NCBI GenBank assembly: GCA_947630505.1
Contig: CANRHV010000005.1
Location: 1 to 64,000 of the forward strand
Source of the DNA: an uncultured Monoglobus sp.
GTDB lineage: Bacteria; Bacillota; Clostridia; Monoglobales; Monoglobaceae
DNA: 64,000 bases
Direction of reading: 5' to 3'
The translations under genes and the position numbers were made by a program. The number at the start of each line of letters is the position of its first letter. Position 1 is the first letter of the stretch. The notes below the pieces were generated by a model. That model was not told the DNA's origin. It searched no databases and was given only the letters and a program-made list of their open reading frames with translations. Shown one piece after another: positions 19,550-28,570 of this stretch.

Positions 19550-19673
19550 TAATATGAGAATCGCAAAGCAAATTTTCCGTATTTTTCAGCAATAAAACAT
19601 TATAGGCTTGCGCTTTTTTATTGTAGAAATCGCTTTTTCGCCCCGCGCGCACGGCAAACGACCATATTTTTGT

Positions 19674-19702
19674 TTGACTTTTTTATAAAAAGGTGTTATA
19701 AT
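19674..19702 (+). promoter_or_regulatory. Promoter of the MBOAT/DHHW operon
   Basis: TTGACT-17 nt-TATAAT. Confidence 0.75.
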
Positions 19703-19766
19703 CTTCCTGATATTTTAAAGTGGGTATTTATGTGCGTTGACCCGCTAATATATTGGAGAGAAAAAT

Positions 19767-21161
19767 ATGGTTTTTTCAAGCTTGCTGTTTATGTGCATAT
19801 TTCTGCCGGTCGTGCTTCTGTTCTATTTCTGGAACGGAAACGTGACCTACAGAAACGTTGTGCTCGTTATCGCGTCGCTGATATTTTACGCCTGGGGCGA
19901 GCCCGTTTGGGTCGTTCTGCTTATTCTCAGCGCGGCGGTGGCTTATCTCTGCGGTCTTGCCATAAACAAATATTTCGGCAGATGGCAGGCGAGGCTGGCG
20001 CTTATCCTGGCGCTGGTTATAAACCTCGGCCAGCTGGCGGTGTTCAAATACACGGGCTGGATCGTGGACTGCGTGAACTCGGCCTTTCATCTGAGCATTC
20101 CGTTTTATAACTTTTCGCTGCCTCTGGGAATTTCGTTCTACACCTTCCAGACGCTTTCTTACTGTATAGACATGTACAGAGGCGAGGTCAAGGTCCAGAG
20201 GAACCCGATAAACTTTTTGTGCTACGTCTCGATGTTCCCCCAACTGGTGGCGGGACCCATAGTGCGTTATATTGACATCGAAAAACAGATCAACGACCGA
20301 AAAGTCACGCTCAAGGGCTTTGAGTACGGTATACTCCGCTTCACTCAGGGCATGATAAAAAAAGTGGTCCTTGCCAACGGCACGGGCGCGATAGTCTCAA
20401 CGCTGCTGAGCGGAAACATGCTCGAGTCGTCGGTGCTTTCGGCATGGGTCGGCATAATCGCCTACACCTTCCAGATATATTTTGACTTTTCGGGATATTC
20501 CGACATGGCGATCGGCATGGGCCGCATGTTCGGATTCAACTTCCTCGAAAACTTCAACTATCCGTATATTTCAAAAAATGTCACCGACTTTTGGCGGCGC
20601 TGGCACATGTCGCTGAGCACGTTCTTCCGCGACTATGTGTATATCCCGCTTGGCGGCAATCGAAAGCACCAGATATTCAACATTATGTTCGTTTGGATGC
20701 TGACCGGATTGTGGCACGGCGCCAGCTGGAACTTTGTGCTGTGGGGTCTTTACTACGGTCTCCTGTTGGTCATTGAGAAAAAGGCGTTCAAGGGCAAGCT
20801 GATGCGTCTCCCCGCGTTCTTCGCCCATCTTTACACGATAATCGTGTTTGTGTTGGGTTGGGCGCTGTTCTACTACACCGACTTCGGCTCCCTGCGCGAC
20901 TGGTTCGTGTGCGCCTTCGGCGGCACCGGCAAGCTGTATGACTACAACGGCTTTACAACGCTCATGTCCAACCTGTGGCTGCTTATCGCCTGCGGCATTA
21001 TCTCGACGCCGATCATCAAAAAGCTCGGCTTGTGGATCTCGGACAAGCTAAAAGCCGTAAACATAATACTGACTCCCGTGTTGGTGTTCGCGCTGCTTGC
21101 GTTCTGCTTTGTGCTGCTGGTGGGCGAGACATACAACCCGTTCCTGTATTTCAGGTTCTGA
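19767..21161 (+). CDS. MBOAT family O-acyltransferase (AlgI-like)
   Basis: VVLLFYFWNGN, SFYTFQTLSYCIDMYRGEVKVQRNPINFLCYVSMFPQLVAGPIVRY, NVTDFWRRWHMSLSTFFRDYVYIPLGGNR, GLWHGASWNFVLWGLYYG. Confidence 0.96.
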   Translation: MVFSSLLFMCIFLPVVLLFYFWNGNVTYRNVVLVIASLIFYAWGEPVWVVLLILSAAVAYLCGLAINKYFGRWQARLALILALVINLGQLAVFKYTGWIVDCVNSAFHLSIPFYNFSLPLGISFYTFQTLSYCIDMYRGEVKVQRNPINFLCYVSMFPQLVAGPIVRYIDIEKQINDRKVTLKGFEYGILRFTQGMIKKVVLANGTGAIVSTLLSGNMLESSVLSAWVGIIAYTFQIYFDFSGYSDMAIGMGRMFGFNFLENFNYPYISKNVTDFWRRWHMSLSTFFRDYVYIPLGGNRKHQIFNIMFVWMLTGLWHGASWNFVLWGLYYGLLLVIEKKAFKGKLMRLPAFFAHLYTIIVFVLGWALFYYTDFGSLRDWFVCAFGGTGKLYDYNGFTTLMSNLWLLIACGIISTPIIKKLGLWISDKLKAVNIILTPVLVFALLAFCFVLLVGETYNPFLYFRF

Positions 21162-21200
21162 TGCCGAAACTTGAGAAATTTTTACGAGAGGATAATATAA

Positions 21201-22397
21201 ATGCAAACTGCGAGAAGAATTTTAACGGTCATAGCCTTCGTGCTGTTCCTGATCGCCGGCTTTGTGACGGTGGTCATTTTGCCGCGCGACGAGGCCGCCT
21301 CACAGAAAGAAAACCGCGCTCTGGCGGATTTCCCGCATGTGAGCCTTGAGAGCGTGAGCTCCGGAAAGTTCGCGTCCGACTTTGAGACCTACCTTTCCGA
21401 CAACGTGGGCTACCGCAGCGCCTTCACGGATTTCTCGTCGGGCTACAAAAACAAAAAGGGCATAAACGCCTTCGGCAAGATCGTTGAGAGCAACGCCGAC
21501 ATGGGCACCGGCGAGGGCGGCGTGGGACGCCTGCTGGTCACCGACGACCGCGTTATGGAGATCTACAAGGCCGACAAACAGGCGCAGGACGAGTATATAG
21601 ACATGGTGGATTTTTACGCCAAAAAGCTGCCCGAGAGCATTAAAATGTACTCCATGATAATACCGACCCAGATCGACTTCATGCCGTTTTACAACACGGT
21701 GGGCGACAGCGAGAAGGCGGCGATAGACTATCTGTACGACAATTTCAACGACCGCGTCAAAAACATAAACGTATACGACAGCTTAAAGGCCCACTTCGAG
21801 CAGGGCGAGTATGTGTATTTCCGCACCGACCACCACTGGACGCAGCTGGGCGCGTACTACGCCTATCACAAAATGGCCGAGGCAATGGATTTCATGCCTC
21901 TTTATATCAACGAGTTTGAAAAGGGCGAGGTCAAAGACTTCACGGGCTACCTCTACAGCCAAGCCGAGGCGCCGTATCTCTATGACCACCGCGACACGAT
22001 CGAGTATTACAAAAACGCCCTCAACGACATACCCTTTGACTGCATGACATACAGCTATATCCCGGGACAGGCCTTCCCTTACACCGGAAAGATGTTTGAC
22101 CTGAGCCGCGGCACGTCATACACCATGTTTTTGGGCGGCGATCAACCGTATATCGAGATAAACACAAACGGCGCGACCAAGAAAACGCTGCTCATGCTCA
22201 AGGACTCGTATTCCAACGCGCTGATACCTTGGCTGGCAAGCTCGTACAGCAAAATACTCGTTATCGACGCAAGGACATTCGACCAGACCATAACAAAGAT
22301 ACTGAACACCACGCCGATAGACGATTTCCTGATAACCAACTACATCCTCGGCACCAACTTCCGCGACTACATCAAAATGTGCCGAGATATATACTAA
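21201..22397 (+). CDS. DHHW/AlgJ-like (SGNH-type) O-acetylation partner protein
   Basis: YVYFRTDHHWTQLGAYYAYHKMAEAM; LLMLKDSYSNALIPWLASSYSKILVIDARTF; directly downstream of MBOAT. Confidence 0.88.
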   Translation: MQTARRILTVIAFVLFLIAGFVTVVILPRDEAASQKENRALADFPHVSLESVSSGKFASDFETYLSDNVGYRSAFTDFSSGYKNKKGINAFGKIVESNADMGTGEGGVGRLLVTDDRVMEIYKADKQAQDEYIDMVDFYAKKLPESIKMYSMIIPTQIDFMPFYNTVGDSEKAAIDYLYDNFNDRVKNINVYDSLKAHFEQGEYVYFRTDHHWTQLGAYYAYHKMAEAMDFMPLYINEFEKGEVKDFTGYLYSQAEAPYLYDHRDTIEYYKNALNDIPFDCMTYSYIPGQAFPYTGKMFDLSRGTSYTMFLGGDQPYIEINTNGATKKTLLMLKDSYSNALIPWLASSYSKILVIDARTFDQTITKILNTTPIDDFLITNYILGTNFRDYIKMCRDIY

Positions 22398-22399
22398 CG

Positions 22400-22542
22400 T
22401 AGTGATTAGCGATTAGTGAATAGCGAATACGCGGGAATACGTCGACGCATCCGTTTCGGTATCCCCGCGAACGTTCGAGGTTTCAATCACTATTCGCTAA
22501 TTACTAATCACTATGTTGGCTCGCCCCTTGGGGAGAGCTGTC
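22400..22542. repeat. Intergenic repeat cluster (TAGTGATTAGYGATTAGTGAATAGCGAAT inverted pair plus GGCTCGCCCCTTGGGGAGAGCTGTC)
   Basis: 22400..22428 and inverted 22484..22514; 22518..22542 is the exact reverse complement of 33914..33938 and 35493..35517. Confidence 0.85.
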
Positions 22543-22664
22543 ACCGTAGGTGACCGAGAGGGGTCAACGTAGGGACTAGGAAATAGAAACCAGGGACTAG
22601 GTTCCACATTGTTCGAATATTAACACAAATTTGTAACTTTTTTGTTAGAATTTTGTAATTTCTC

Positions 22665-22693
22665 TTTACAAAATTGTAATAATATGTTATAAT
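22665..22693 (+). promoter_or_regulatory. Promoter of veg
   Basis: TTTACA-17 nt-TATAAT. Confidence 0.75.
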
Positions 22694-22725
22694 ACAGAAA
22701 ATGATTGTGAAGAGGGGTTAGATTA

Positions 22726-23037
22726 TTGTACGGTCAAAATGATTTATCAAGAATTAAGTCCAATCTTGCCGATAATGTGGGCAACAAAGTCAGATTAACG
22801 GCCAAGAAAGGCAGAAAGCAGATTGTTACACGAGAGGGAGTCATTGAAAGCACCTATCCCAGTATTTTTACTGTGAAGCTTGACAACCAGAATGAGTTCT
22901 TCACAACCGAGCGCAGGGTATCATACAGCTACGCTGATGTTCTGACCAAGTCGGTAGAGCTTGTTATATACACTCCCGACGAGGGCGAGGCCGATGTTAT
23001 TTCGGAAGCCGAGCCCGAAATGGAGGACATTGTTTAA
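22726..23037 (+). CDS. veg: Veg family protein
   Basis: DLSRIKSNLADNVGNKVRLTAKKGRKQIVTREGVIESTYPSIFTVKLDNQ...ERRVSYSYADVLTKSVEL; TTG start. Confidence 0.9.
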   Translation: MYGQNDLSRIKSNLADNVGNKVRLTAKKGRKQIVTREGVIESTYPSIFTVKLDNQNEFFTTERRVSYSYADVLTKSVELVIYTPDEGEADVISEAEPEMEDIV

Positions 23038-23098
23038 TCGTACATTCCTGATCTTACGTAACACATCTATCGGGGCGCGGAGCCGCTCCGGATCTCAG

Positions 23099-23134
23099 GA
23101 GCAGCCGATTTTGCGGCCGCTCTTGTTTTTTTGT
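23099..23134 (+). terminator. Terminator downstream of veg
   Basis: GAGCAGCCG-atttt-GCGGCCGCTC followed by TTGTTTTTTTG. Confidence 0.65.
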
Positions 23135-23180
23135 TATCAAAAAGTAACACATATATAAAATAAATACCCGCCGCGGACGC

Positions 23181-23209
23181 TTGACTTTTTAAAAAAACTC
23201 ATGTATAAT
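23181..23209 (+). promoter_or_regulatory. Promoter of rny
   Basis: TTGACT-17 nt-TATAAT. Confidence 0.75.
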
Positions 23210-23325
23210 ATATGCGTGACTTTATGTATGCACATATTTTGTTTATGCAGATTCACTTGTATCGACTTCTTTACCTATATAAAAATATAGAAAACAGATT
23301 TTAACCAATTAGGAGGTGCTTTAAA

Positions 23326-24897
23326 ATAACTATACTACCATGGATATTATTGATAGTCGTTTTCCTGCTGGGTGTCGCGGCAGCGTTCGCGGCGTTTAAA
23401 TACGGCTATTCATATAGAAAAAAATTCGCCGAGGTGAAAATCGGCAGCGCCGAAGAAGAGGCCGAGAGGATCCTCTCCGAGGCGGGCAAGACCGCTGAAA
23501 AGGACGCGGAAAACATCAAAAAAGAAAGATTGATCGAAGCAAAAGAAGAGATACATAAATTAAGAAGCGAGCTTGACAAGGAAACCAAAGAAAGACGAAA
23601 CGAACTGCAGAGACAGGAACGCCGTGTGCAGCAAAAAGAAGACGCGATAGACAAAAAGAGCCGCATGATAGAGAAGCGCGAAGAGCAGATCCAGCGCAAG
23701 CTCAACGAGGCGGAAGAGGTTCAGGCTGAGGTGGAGCGCGTTAAAAAGCTCCAGATCGCTCAGCTTGAAAAAATCGCCACCATGACGGCGTCGCAGGCAA
23801 AAGACCTGCTCCTCAAAGAGGTCGAGGACGACGTTAAGCACGAGTCAGCGCTGCTTATTAAAAGCGTTGAGGAACAGGCAAAGGAAGAGGCGGACGAAAA
23901 AGCCCGCAAGATCATCACCGGCGCCATACAGAGATGCGCCGCGGACCATGTTACCGAGACCACCGTTTCGGTCGTTCCCCTGCCCAACGACGAGATGAAG
24001 GGCCGCATAATCGGCCGCGAGGGCAGAAACATCAGAACCATCGAGACCCTGACGGGTATCGACTTGATCATCGACGACACGCCCGAGGCGGTTATCCTTT
24101 CGGGCTTTGACCCGGTAAGACGCGAAGTCGCCAGACGCTCTCTTGAAAAGCTTATCAGCGACGGCAGGATCCATCCGGGAAGAATTGAGGAAATGGTTGA
24201 AAAATCCCGCAGGGAGGTCAACCATATCGTTAAAAAAGAGGGCGAGAAGGCGGTGTTTGACACCAACGTTCACGGCCTCAACCCCGAGCTTATCCGTCTT
24301 ATCGGACGGCTTAAGTTCAGAACAAGCTACGGTCAGAACGTGCTTCAGCACTCGATCGAGGTCTCGCACCTGGCGGGACTTATGGCCGCCGAGCTTGACG
24401 CCGACGTGGCTCTGGCGAAACGCGCCGGATTGCTGCACGACATAGGCAAGGCCGTCGACCACGAGGTCGAGGGCTCCCACGTCACAATAGGCGCAGACCT
24501 CGCAAAGAAGTACAAAGAGAACGACAAGGTCGTTCACTGTATCCTTGCGCACCACGGCGACATCGAGCCTCAGACGATCGAGGCGTGCTTGGTCCAGGCG
24601 GCGGACAGCATATCGGCCGCGAGACCCGGCGCCAGACGCGAAAATCTGGAAAACTACATCAAGCGTCTCGAGCAGCTTGAGGAAATCTCCAATTCGTTCG
24701 ACGGAGTTGACCGCTCGTTCGCGATACAGGCGGGCCGCGAGGTCAGGATCATGGTCAAGGCCGACAAAGTCAGCGACGACGACACGATCCTCATGGCGAA
24801 GGATATCGTCAAGAAGATCGAGGAGACCATGGAGTATCCGGGTCAGATCAAGGTCAACGTTATCCGCGAGCTGAGAGCCATCGAATACGCGAAATAA
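23326..24897 (+). CDS. rny: Ribonuclease Y (possible AUA start at 23326; track start TTG at 23350)
   Basis: N-terminal TM, coiled coil, KH ([33 protein letters not shown]) and HD ([23 protein letters not shown]) domains, ending [11 protein letters not shown]. Confidence 0.96.
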   Translation: MTILPWILLIVVFLLGVAAAFAAFKYGYSYRKKFAEVKIGSAEEEAERILSEAGKTAEKDAENIKKERLIEAKEEIHKLRSELDKETKERRNELQRQERRVQQKEDAIDKKSRMIEKREEQIQRKLNEAEEVQAEVERVKKLQIAQLEKIATMTASQAKDLLLKEVEDDVKHESALLIKSVEEQAKEEADEKARKIITGAIQRCAADHVTETTVSVVPLPNDEMKGRIIGREGRNIRTIETLTGIDLIIDDTPEAVILSGFDPVRREVARRSLEKLISDGRIHPGRIEEMVEKSRREVNHIVKKEGEKAVFDTNVHGLNPELIRLIGRLKFRTSYGQNVLQHSIEVSHLAGLMAAELDADVALAKRAGLLHDIGKAVDHEVEGSHVTIGADLAKKYKENDKVVHCILAHHGDIEPQTIEACLVQAADSISAARPGARRENLENYIKRLEQLEEISNSFDGVDRSFAIQAGREVRIMVKADKVSDDDTILMAKDIVKKIEETMEYPGQIKVNVIRELRAIEYAK

Positions 24898-24930
24898 ATT
24901 TGTCACCCAATAAATTGTGAGGCGGGAACC

Positions 24931-25515
24931 ATGAAAAATATTATAACCATAAGCCGCCAGTTCGGCAGCGGCGGACGCGAGATAGGCGAAAAGGCCGCCG
25001 CTAAACTGGGCTATAAGTATTACGACAAAGAGATTATAGAAAAGCTGGCGGAGAAAACGGGCCTCGCCAAAGAGTATATCCGCAAAGCCGGAGAGTACGC
25101 TCCCAGCAAGAGCATGTTTTCCTACGCGTTTATCGCCCGCAACAGAGACGGCACATCCATAACCGACTATCTCTACAGGGTACAGCGCGAGCTGGTCCTT
25201 GAGATCGCCGACGAGGGTCCCTGCGTTATCGTGGGTCGCTGCGCCGACTATATTTTAAGAGAGCGCGGCGACTGCCTCAACGTGTTTATCAGGGGCGCGC
25301 TTGACTCCAAGATCGAGCGCGTGACAAAGCTCTATTCCGTGAGCGCCGACAAGGCAAAGAAGATCATAAAGGACGCGGACAAGAAGCGCTCGATAAACTA
25401 CAAATACTGTGCCGAGCGCGAATGGGGCGTTATGAAAAATTACGACATATGCCTTTGCAGCACCGCTCTCGGCATCGAAAAATGCGTGGATCTTATCTGC
25501 GCGGCGGCAAAATAA
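24931..25515 (+). CDS. Cytidylate kinase-like family protein
   Basis: MKNIITISRQFGSGGREIGEKAAAKLGYKYYDKEII, CVIVGRCADYILRERGDCLNVFI. Confidence 0.92.
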   Translation: MKNIITISRQFGSGGREIGEKAAAKLGYKYYDKEIIEKLAEKTGLAKEYIRKAGEYAPSKSMFSYAFIARNRDGTSITDYLYRVQRELVLEIADEGPCVIVGRCADYILRERGDCLNVFIRGALDSKIERVTKLYSVSADKAKKIIKDADKKRSINYKYCAEREWGVMKNYDICLCSTALGIEKCVDLICAAAK

Positions 25516-25526
25516 TTTGACACAAA

Positions 25527-25558
25527 CAGGCGCCCGATTCGTTCGGACGCCTGCTTTT
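25527..25558 (+). terminator. Terminator downstream of the cytidylate kinase-like gene
   Basis: CAGGCGCCCGATTCGTTCGGACGCCTG hairpin then CTTTT. Confidence 0.6.
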
Positions 25559-25602
25559 ATATCAGCTTATATAATACAAGGGGCGAATTTATCCGCCGGT
25601 TT

Positions 25603-25887
25603 TTATTCCTCGATCTCTATCACGAGGCCGTCGTTATACTCGGCAGCCTCGCCGAGCACCGCGAGAATAAGGGCCGCGCGGCCGCCCAAATGCTTATTAA
25701 ATTTTTTCACGCGCTTTAAAACCAGCGTGACCGGAGGCAGCTCGCACAGAACGTCATACAGCGCGTCCAAATTTTTCCCGTAATAATCGGGAAAATCCAG
25801 CCGCTCGGCTATTATTTCATGAAACTCCGACTGCTTTTTGATATTCCCGCAGTCGATCACAATTTTCGAATCATCAAACTTATACAT
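25603..25887 (-). CDS. Barstar family protein (orphan ribonuclease inhibitor homolog)
   Basis: MYKFDDSKIVIDCGNIKKQSEFHEIIAERLDFPDYYGKNLDALYDVLCELPPVTLVLKRV matches the barstar F..YYGKNLDAL.D.L pattern. Confidence 0.9.
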   Translation of the reverse strand: MYKFDDSKIVIDCGNIKKQSEFHEIIAERLDFPDYYGKNLDALYDVLCELPPVTLVLKRVKKFNKHLGGRAALILAVLGEAAEYNDGLVIEIEE

Positions 25888-25947
25888 AACCCCGCCTCTT
25901 TTCTGTTTTATTATACCGCCCGCCGCTGTCAATCGAAGTAAGCTGCG

Positions 25948-27418
25948 CTAATTGCGCAAAGCTATATACTCGGGCATGTCGGTCAACGGTCTGAGGCTTC
26001 CGTCTCCGGCCCATACAAACACGTTAATATGGTCTGAGTTATCGCCGTATTTAAGCTCGCCCTTTATGTCCGTTCCATCATAGAACGCCGAATAACAATC
26101 GAGCACCGCGCCGTTTATGTCATAAAGCGCCGCGAAAACCTCGGCGTTTTCTATGCCCGCCAACGACAAATTATCAAGGCTCGTGCTGACACTGATCTTA
26201 TTATCCTCGATCAAAATATTGCTCTCGGACATCGCGATATTGCTGCCAAAATGAAAGTCCGCCGCTTGCAGATAATCGTTGTTTTCGGCAACAGCGACGT
26301 CATTCCATTTTTCCGGGCTTCCGAGATAGTACACGTCTTTCAGCCCAACGCATTCCTTAAACGCCGAAAACCCAATACTCGTGACGCTCGCGGGTATAAT
26401 AACGCCCGTGAGGTTATCGCGGTTCTCAAAAGCATAAGCGCCTATGGCTCTAACGCCGGCGGGTATAATATATTCGGGCCTTATCTCGTCCTTCGCGTAT
26501 ACCATAAGCTCGGTCATGTCTTTGTCAAACAGCACTCCGTCCTCCGACGAGTACACTCTATTTTCCGGCGCGACATCAATATTCAGCCTGCCGCATTCAA
26601 AAAACGCTCCGGAATCGATATTATTAACATTCCGTCCGATTTTCACGCTTGTTAAAACCGCGCAGTTCCCGAAGGCCTGTTCACCGATAAGCTCCGCGCC
26701 TCCGACATCCGCGCTTTCCAAAGCGCCGCAGCCGTAAAACGCCTGTTTGCCGACAGAAACCGCGCTGTCGGGCATTTGAACGCTCGTAATGTTCGAATTC
26801 CCGAAAAACGCCATGCCCGCGATACACTTTGTTCCGTCACTAACCTCGTATTTGCCGACCCTTTCGGGATCCGCCTTAATAAGATGATTTCCGATATAAA
26901 GCTCGCCGCCGGTCTGATTTTTCGGGTCGGCGCAATAAGCGGTACCTTCAAAAGCAAAAGCTCCTATGCTTTTCACGCCGTCCGGAATGCTTATATCAGC
27001 GAGATTTTCACAGGCTTCAAACGCGCTTTCCCCGATGCTTTCCACACTGTCGGGCATATCAATTACGGGCAGGGCGGCGCAGCCGCAAAACGCGCTGTCT
27101 CCTATGCTCACAAGTCCGCTCGGCAAATTGACGTTTTCCAGATTTACGCAGTCCTCAAACGCACCGTCGCCGACGCTCGTCACGCCTTTGTCGATTATTA
27201 TTCTGCTTATTTCCTTTTTGCTGTCGCGCCACGGACAATCATAACCGTAAGTCAATTCAAAATCCCGCATATCGCCCGTGCCGCTGATTATCAAAACACC
27301 ATCGCTCAGCGACCATGTAAGATTATCGCCGCATTGCCCGCCGCTCGCCGAAACGCCCGCGGGAACAAGCGATAAAATAATCAATATAGATAATATAAAG
27401 GAAATATGCTTTTTCATA
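25948..27418 (-). CDS. BspA-like leucine-rich-repeat (LRR_5) surface protein
   Basis: Signal peptide MKKHISFILSILIILSLVPAGVSA; CGDNLTWSLSDGVLIISGTGDM; repeats TSVGDGAFEDCVNLENVNLPSGLVSIGDSAFCGCAAL. Confidence 0.92.
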
Positions 27419-27468
27419 TTACGCGTCACCGCCAATAAAATATTAAAAACCTTATCCGTAAAAACCAA

Positions 27469-27518
27469 CATAGTGATTAGAGAACATAGTGATTAGTGAT
27501 TAGTGAATAGCGATTAGG
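27469..27518. repeat. Copy of dispersed TAGTGATTAGTGATTAGTGAATAGCGATTAG intergenic repeat
   Basis: acatagtgattagagaacatagtgattagtgattagtgaatagcgattagg; same unit as 22400..22514 and 33880..34040; overlaps the Rpn stop codon. Confidence 0.8.
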
Positions 27519-28416
27519 AACGCTGCGATTGCGACATATTCGCCGCGTTTCTCAGCATTTCCTCGCTCACGCCCATGCTTTTTAAGTTCGCTATCATCGC
27601 GTCTATGCCTTCCATTCGGCCTCGCATTTCGCCTTCTTTTATGCCTTCCATGCGGCCTTCCATGCGGCCTTCCATGCGGCCTTCCATGCGGCCTTCTTTG
27701 CGGGCGTCTCTCATCATGGCTTTTTGTATTTGCTCATCGTCATACAGTGAAAACATTATATCATGCACCTCGCTTTCGTGGTTTGACAGGTATTCTCTTA
27801 GAATGTTCCTGTCTTTGCATATTTTTATCGTTTCGTCTATCGCTTTTTTGGTCCTGCCGTTGGCTTTTACTTGTTCGTTTAAGATATGTGTGAACATCAC
27901 GTATTGGTTGATTATGTCGCCCTCGCGGCTTTCGGTGATTACCTTTACCCTTACGTCCAAAGCCGTCTCGTCTCCGCCGAAATATTCCTCGCTCAGGCTT
28001 ATCTCTTTTTCCTCTACCTTTTTCTCGCCCGTGTAAATAACGTAAAGTTCGGGCTTCGGTATCTCAAGCTTCTTTGAGCTGTAAATATTAAGCTCTTCTT
28101 TTTCGATATAGTCCTGATATGTCTGCACAAGGTACATAAGGCCTCTGATTATTATATTCACCGTCCAGGTGCTTTGGGCCTCTACAAGTACTATCAGCCT
28201 TTTGTCCATCATAAAGCCAAGATCGTTATACAGACTGTCGGTGAGTATGTTCTTGAGGGTGACTATCTCGATCATGTCCTCGGTCACATAGTCGGCCTCG
28301 GGGTGGAGAGCTTTGTAGAGCTCCACTATATATTTTGTGTCCTGAAACAAACTGGTAAACACGCTGTCTTTGACATTGCGCTTTAGTATCTTTTTGTTGT
28401 CGGTCACGGCAACCAC
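27514..28416 (-). CDS. Rpn/PD-(D/E)XK nuclease family protein
   Basis: NVKDSVFTSLFQDTKYIVELYKALHPEA, DRLIVLVEAQSTWTVNIIIRGLMYLVQTYQDYI; C-terminal EGRMEGRMEGRMEGRMEG repeat typical of this family. Confidence 0.88.
   Translation of the reverse strand: MVAVTDNKKILKRNVKDSVFTSLFQDTKYIVELYKALHPEADYVTEDMIEIVTLKNILTDSLYNDLGFMMDKRLIVLVEAQSTWTVNIIIRGLMYLVQTYQDYIEKEELNIYSSKKLEIPKPELYVIYTGEKKVEEKEISLSEEYFGGDETALDVRVKVITESREGDIINQYVMFTHILNEQVKANGRTKKAIDETIKICKDRNILREYLSNHESEVHDIMFSLYDDEQIQKAMMRDARKEGRMEGRMEGRMEGRMEGIKEGEMRGRMEGIDAMIANLKSMGVSEEMLRNAANMSQSQRS
27628..27708 (-). repeat. 12-bp coding tandem repeat (cttccatgcggc; EGRM units)
   Basis: Perfect to near-perfect reiteration encoding EGRMEGRMEGRMEGRMEG. 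Confidence 0.9.
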
Positions 28417-28497
28417 TTCCTATATTTTGATATTTATATTATATCGCATTTTTGCGAAACAGTCAACATATTTATTTGATCGGGCGGCTCGCGCCGA

Positions 28498-28558
28498 CAA
28501 GGCGGCCTCCCCTGCGCTCATAGTTTATAAAGCGCAGTAGGGACGGCCGCCTTTCGAC
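28498..28558. repeat. Intergenic hairpin element (REP-like)
   Basis: AAGGCGGCC-tcccctGCGCT-catagtttataa-AGCGCagtaggga-CGGCCGCCTT; may act as a terminator. Confidence 0.65.
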
Positions 28559-28570
28559 TTGCATAACGTT

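Noticed and set aside
23845-24906. 353-aa minus-strand ORF opposite rny
   Set aside because: Antisense to the KH/HD domains of rny; no recognisable motifs.
25603-26737. Plus-strand ORFs opposite barstar and BspA genes
   Set aside because: Shadow ORFs of recognisable minus-strand proteins.
27628-27708. Short direct repeats considered as CRISPR or regulatory iterons
   Set aside because: 12-bp units encode EGRM repeats typical of Rpn/PDDEXK proteins.
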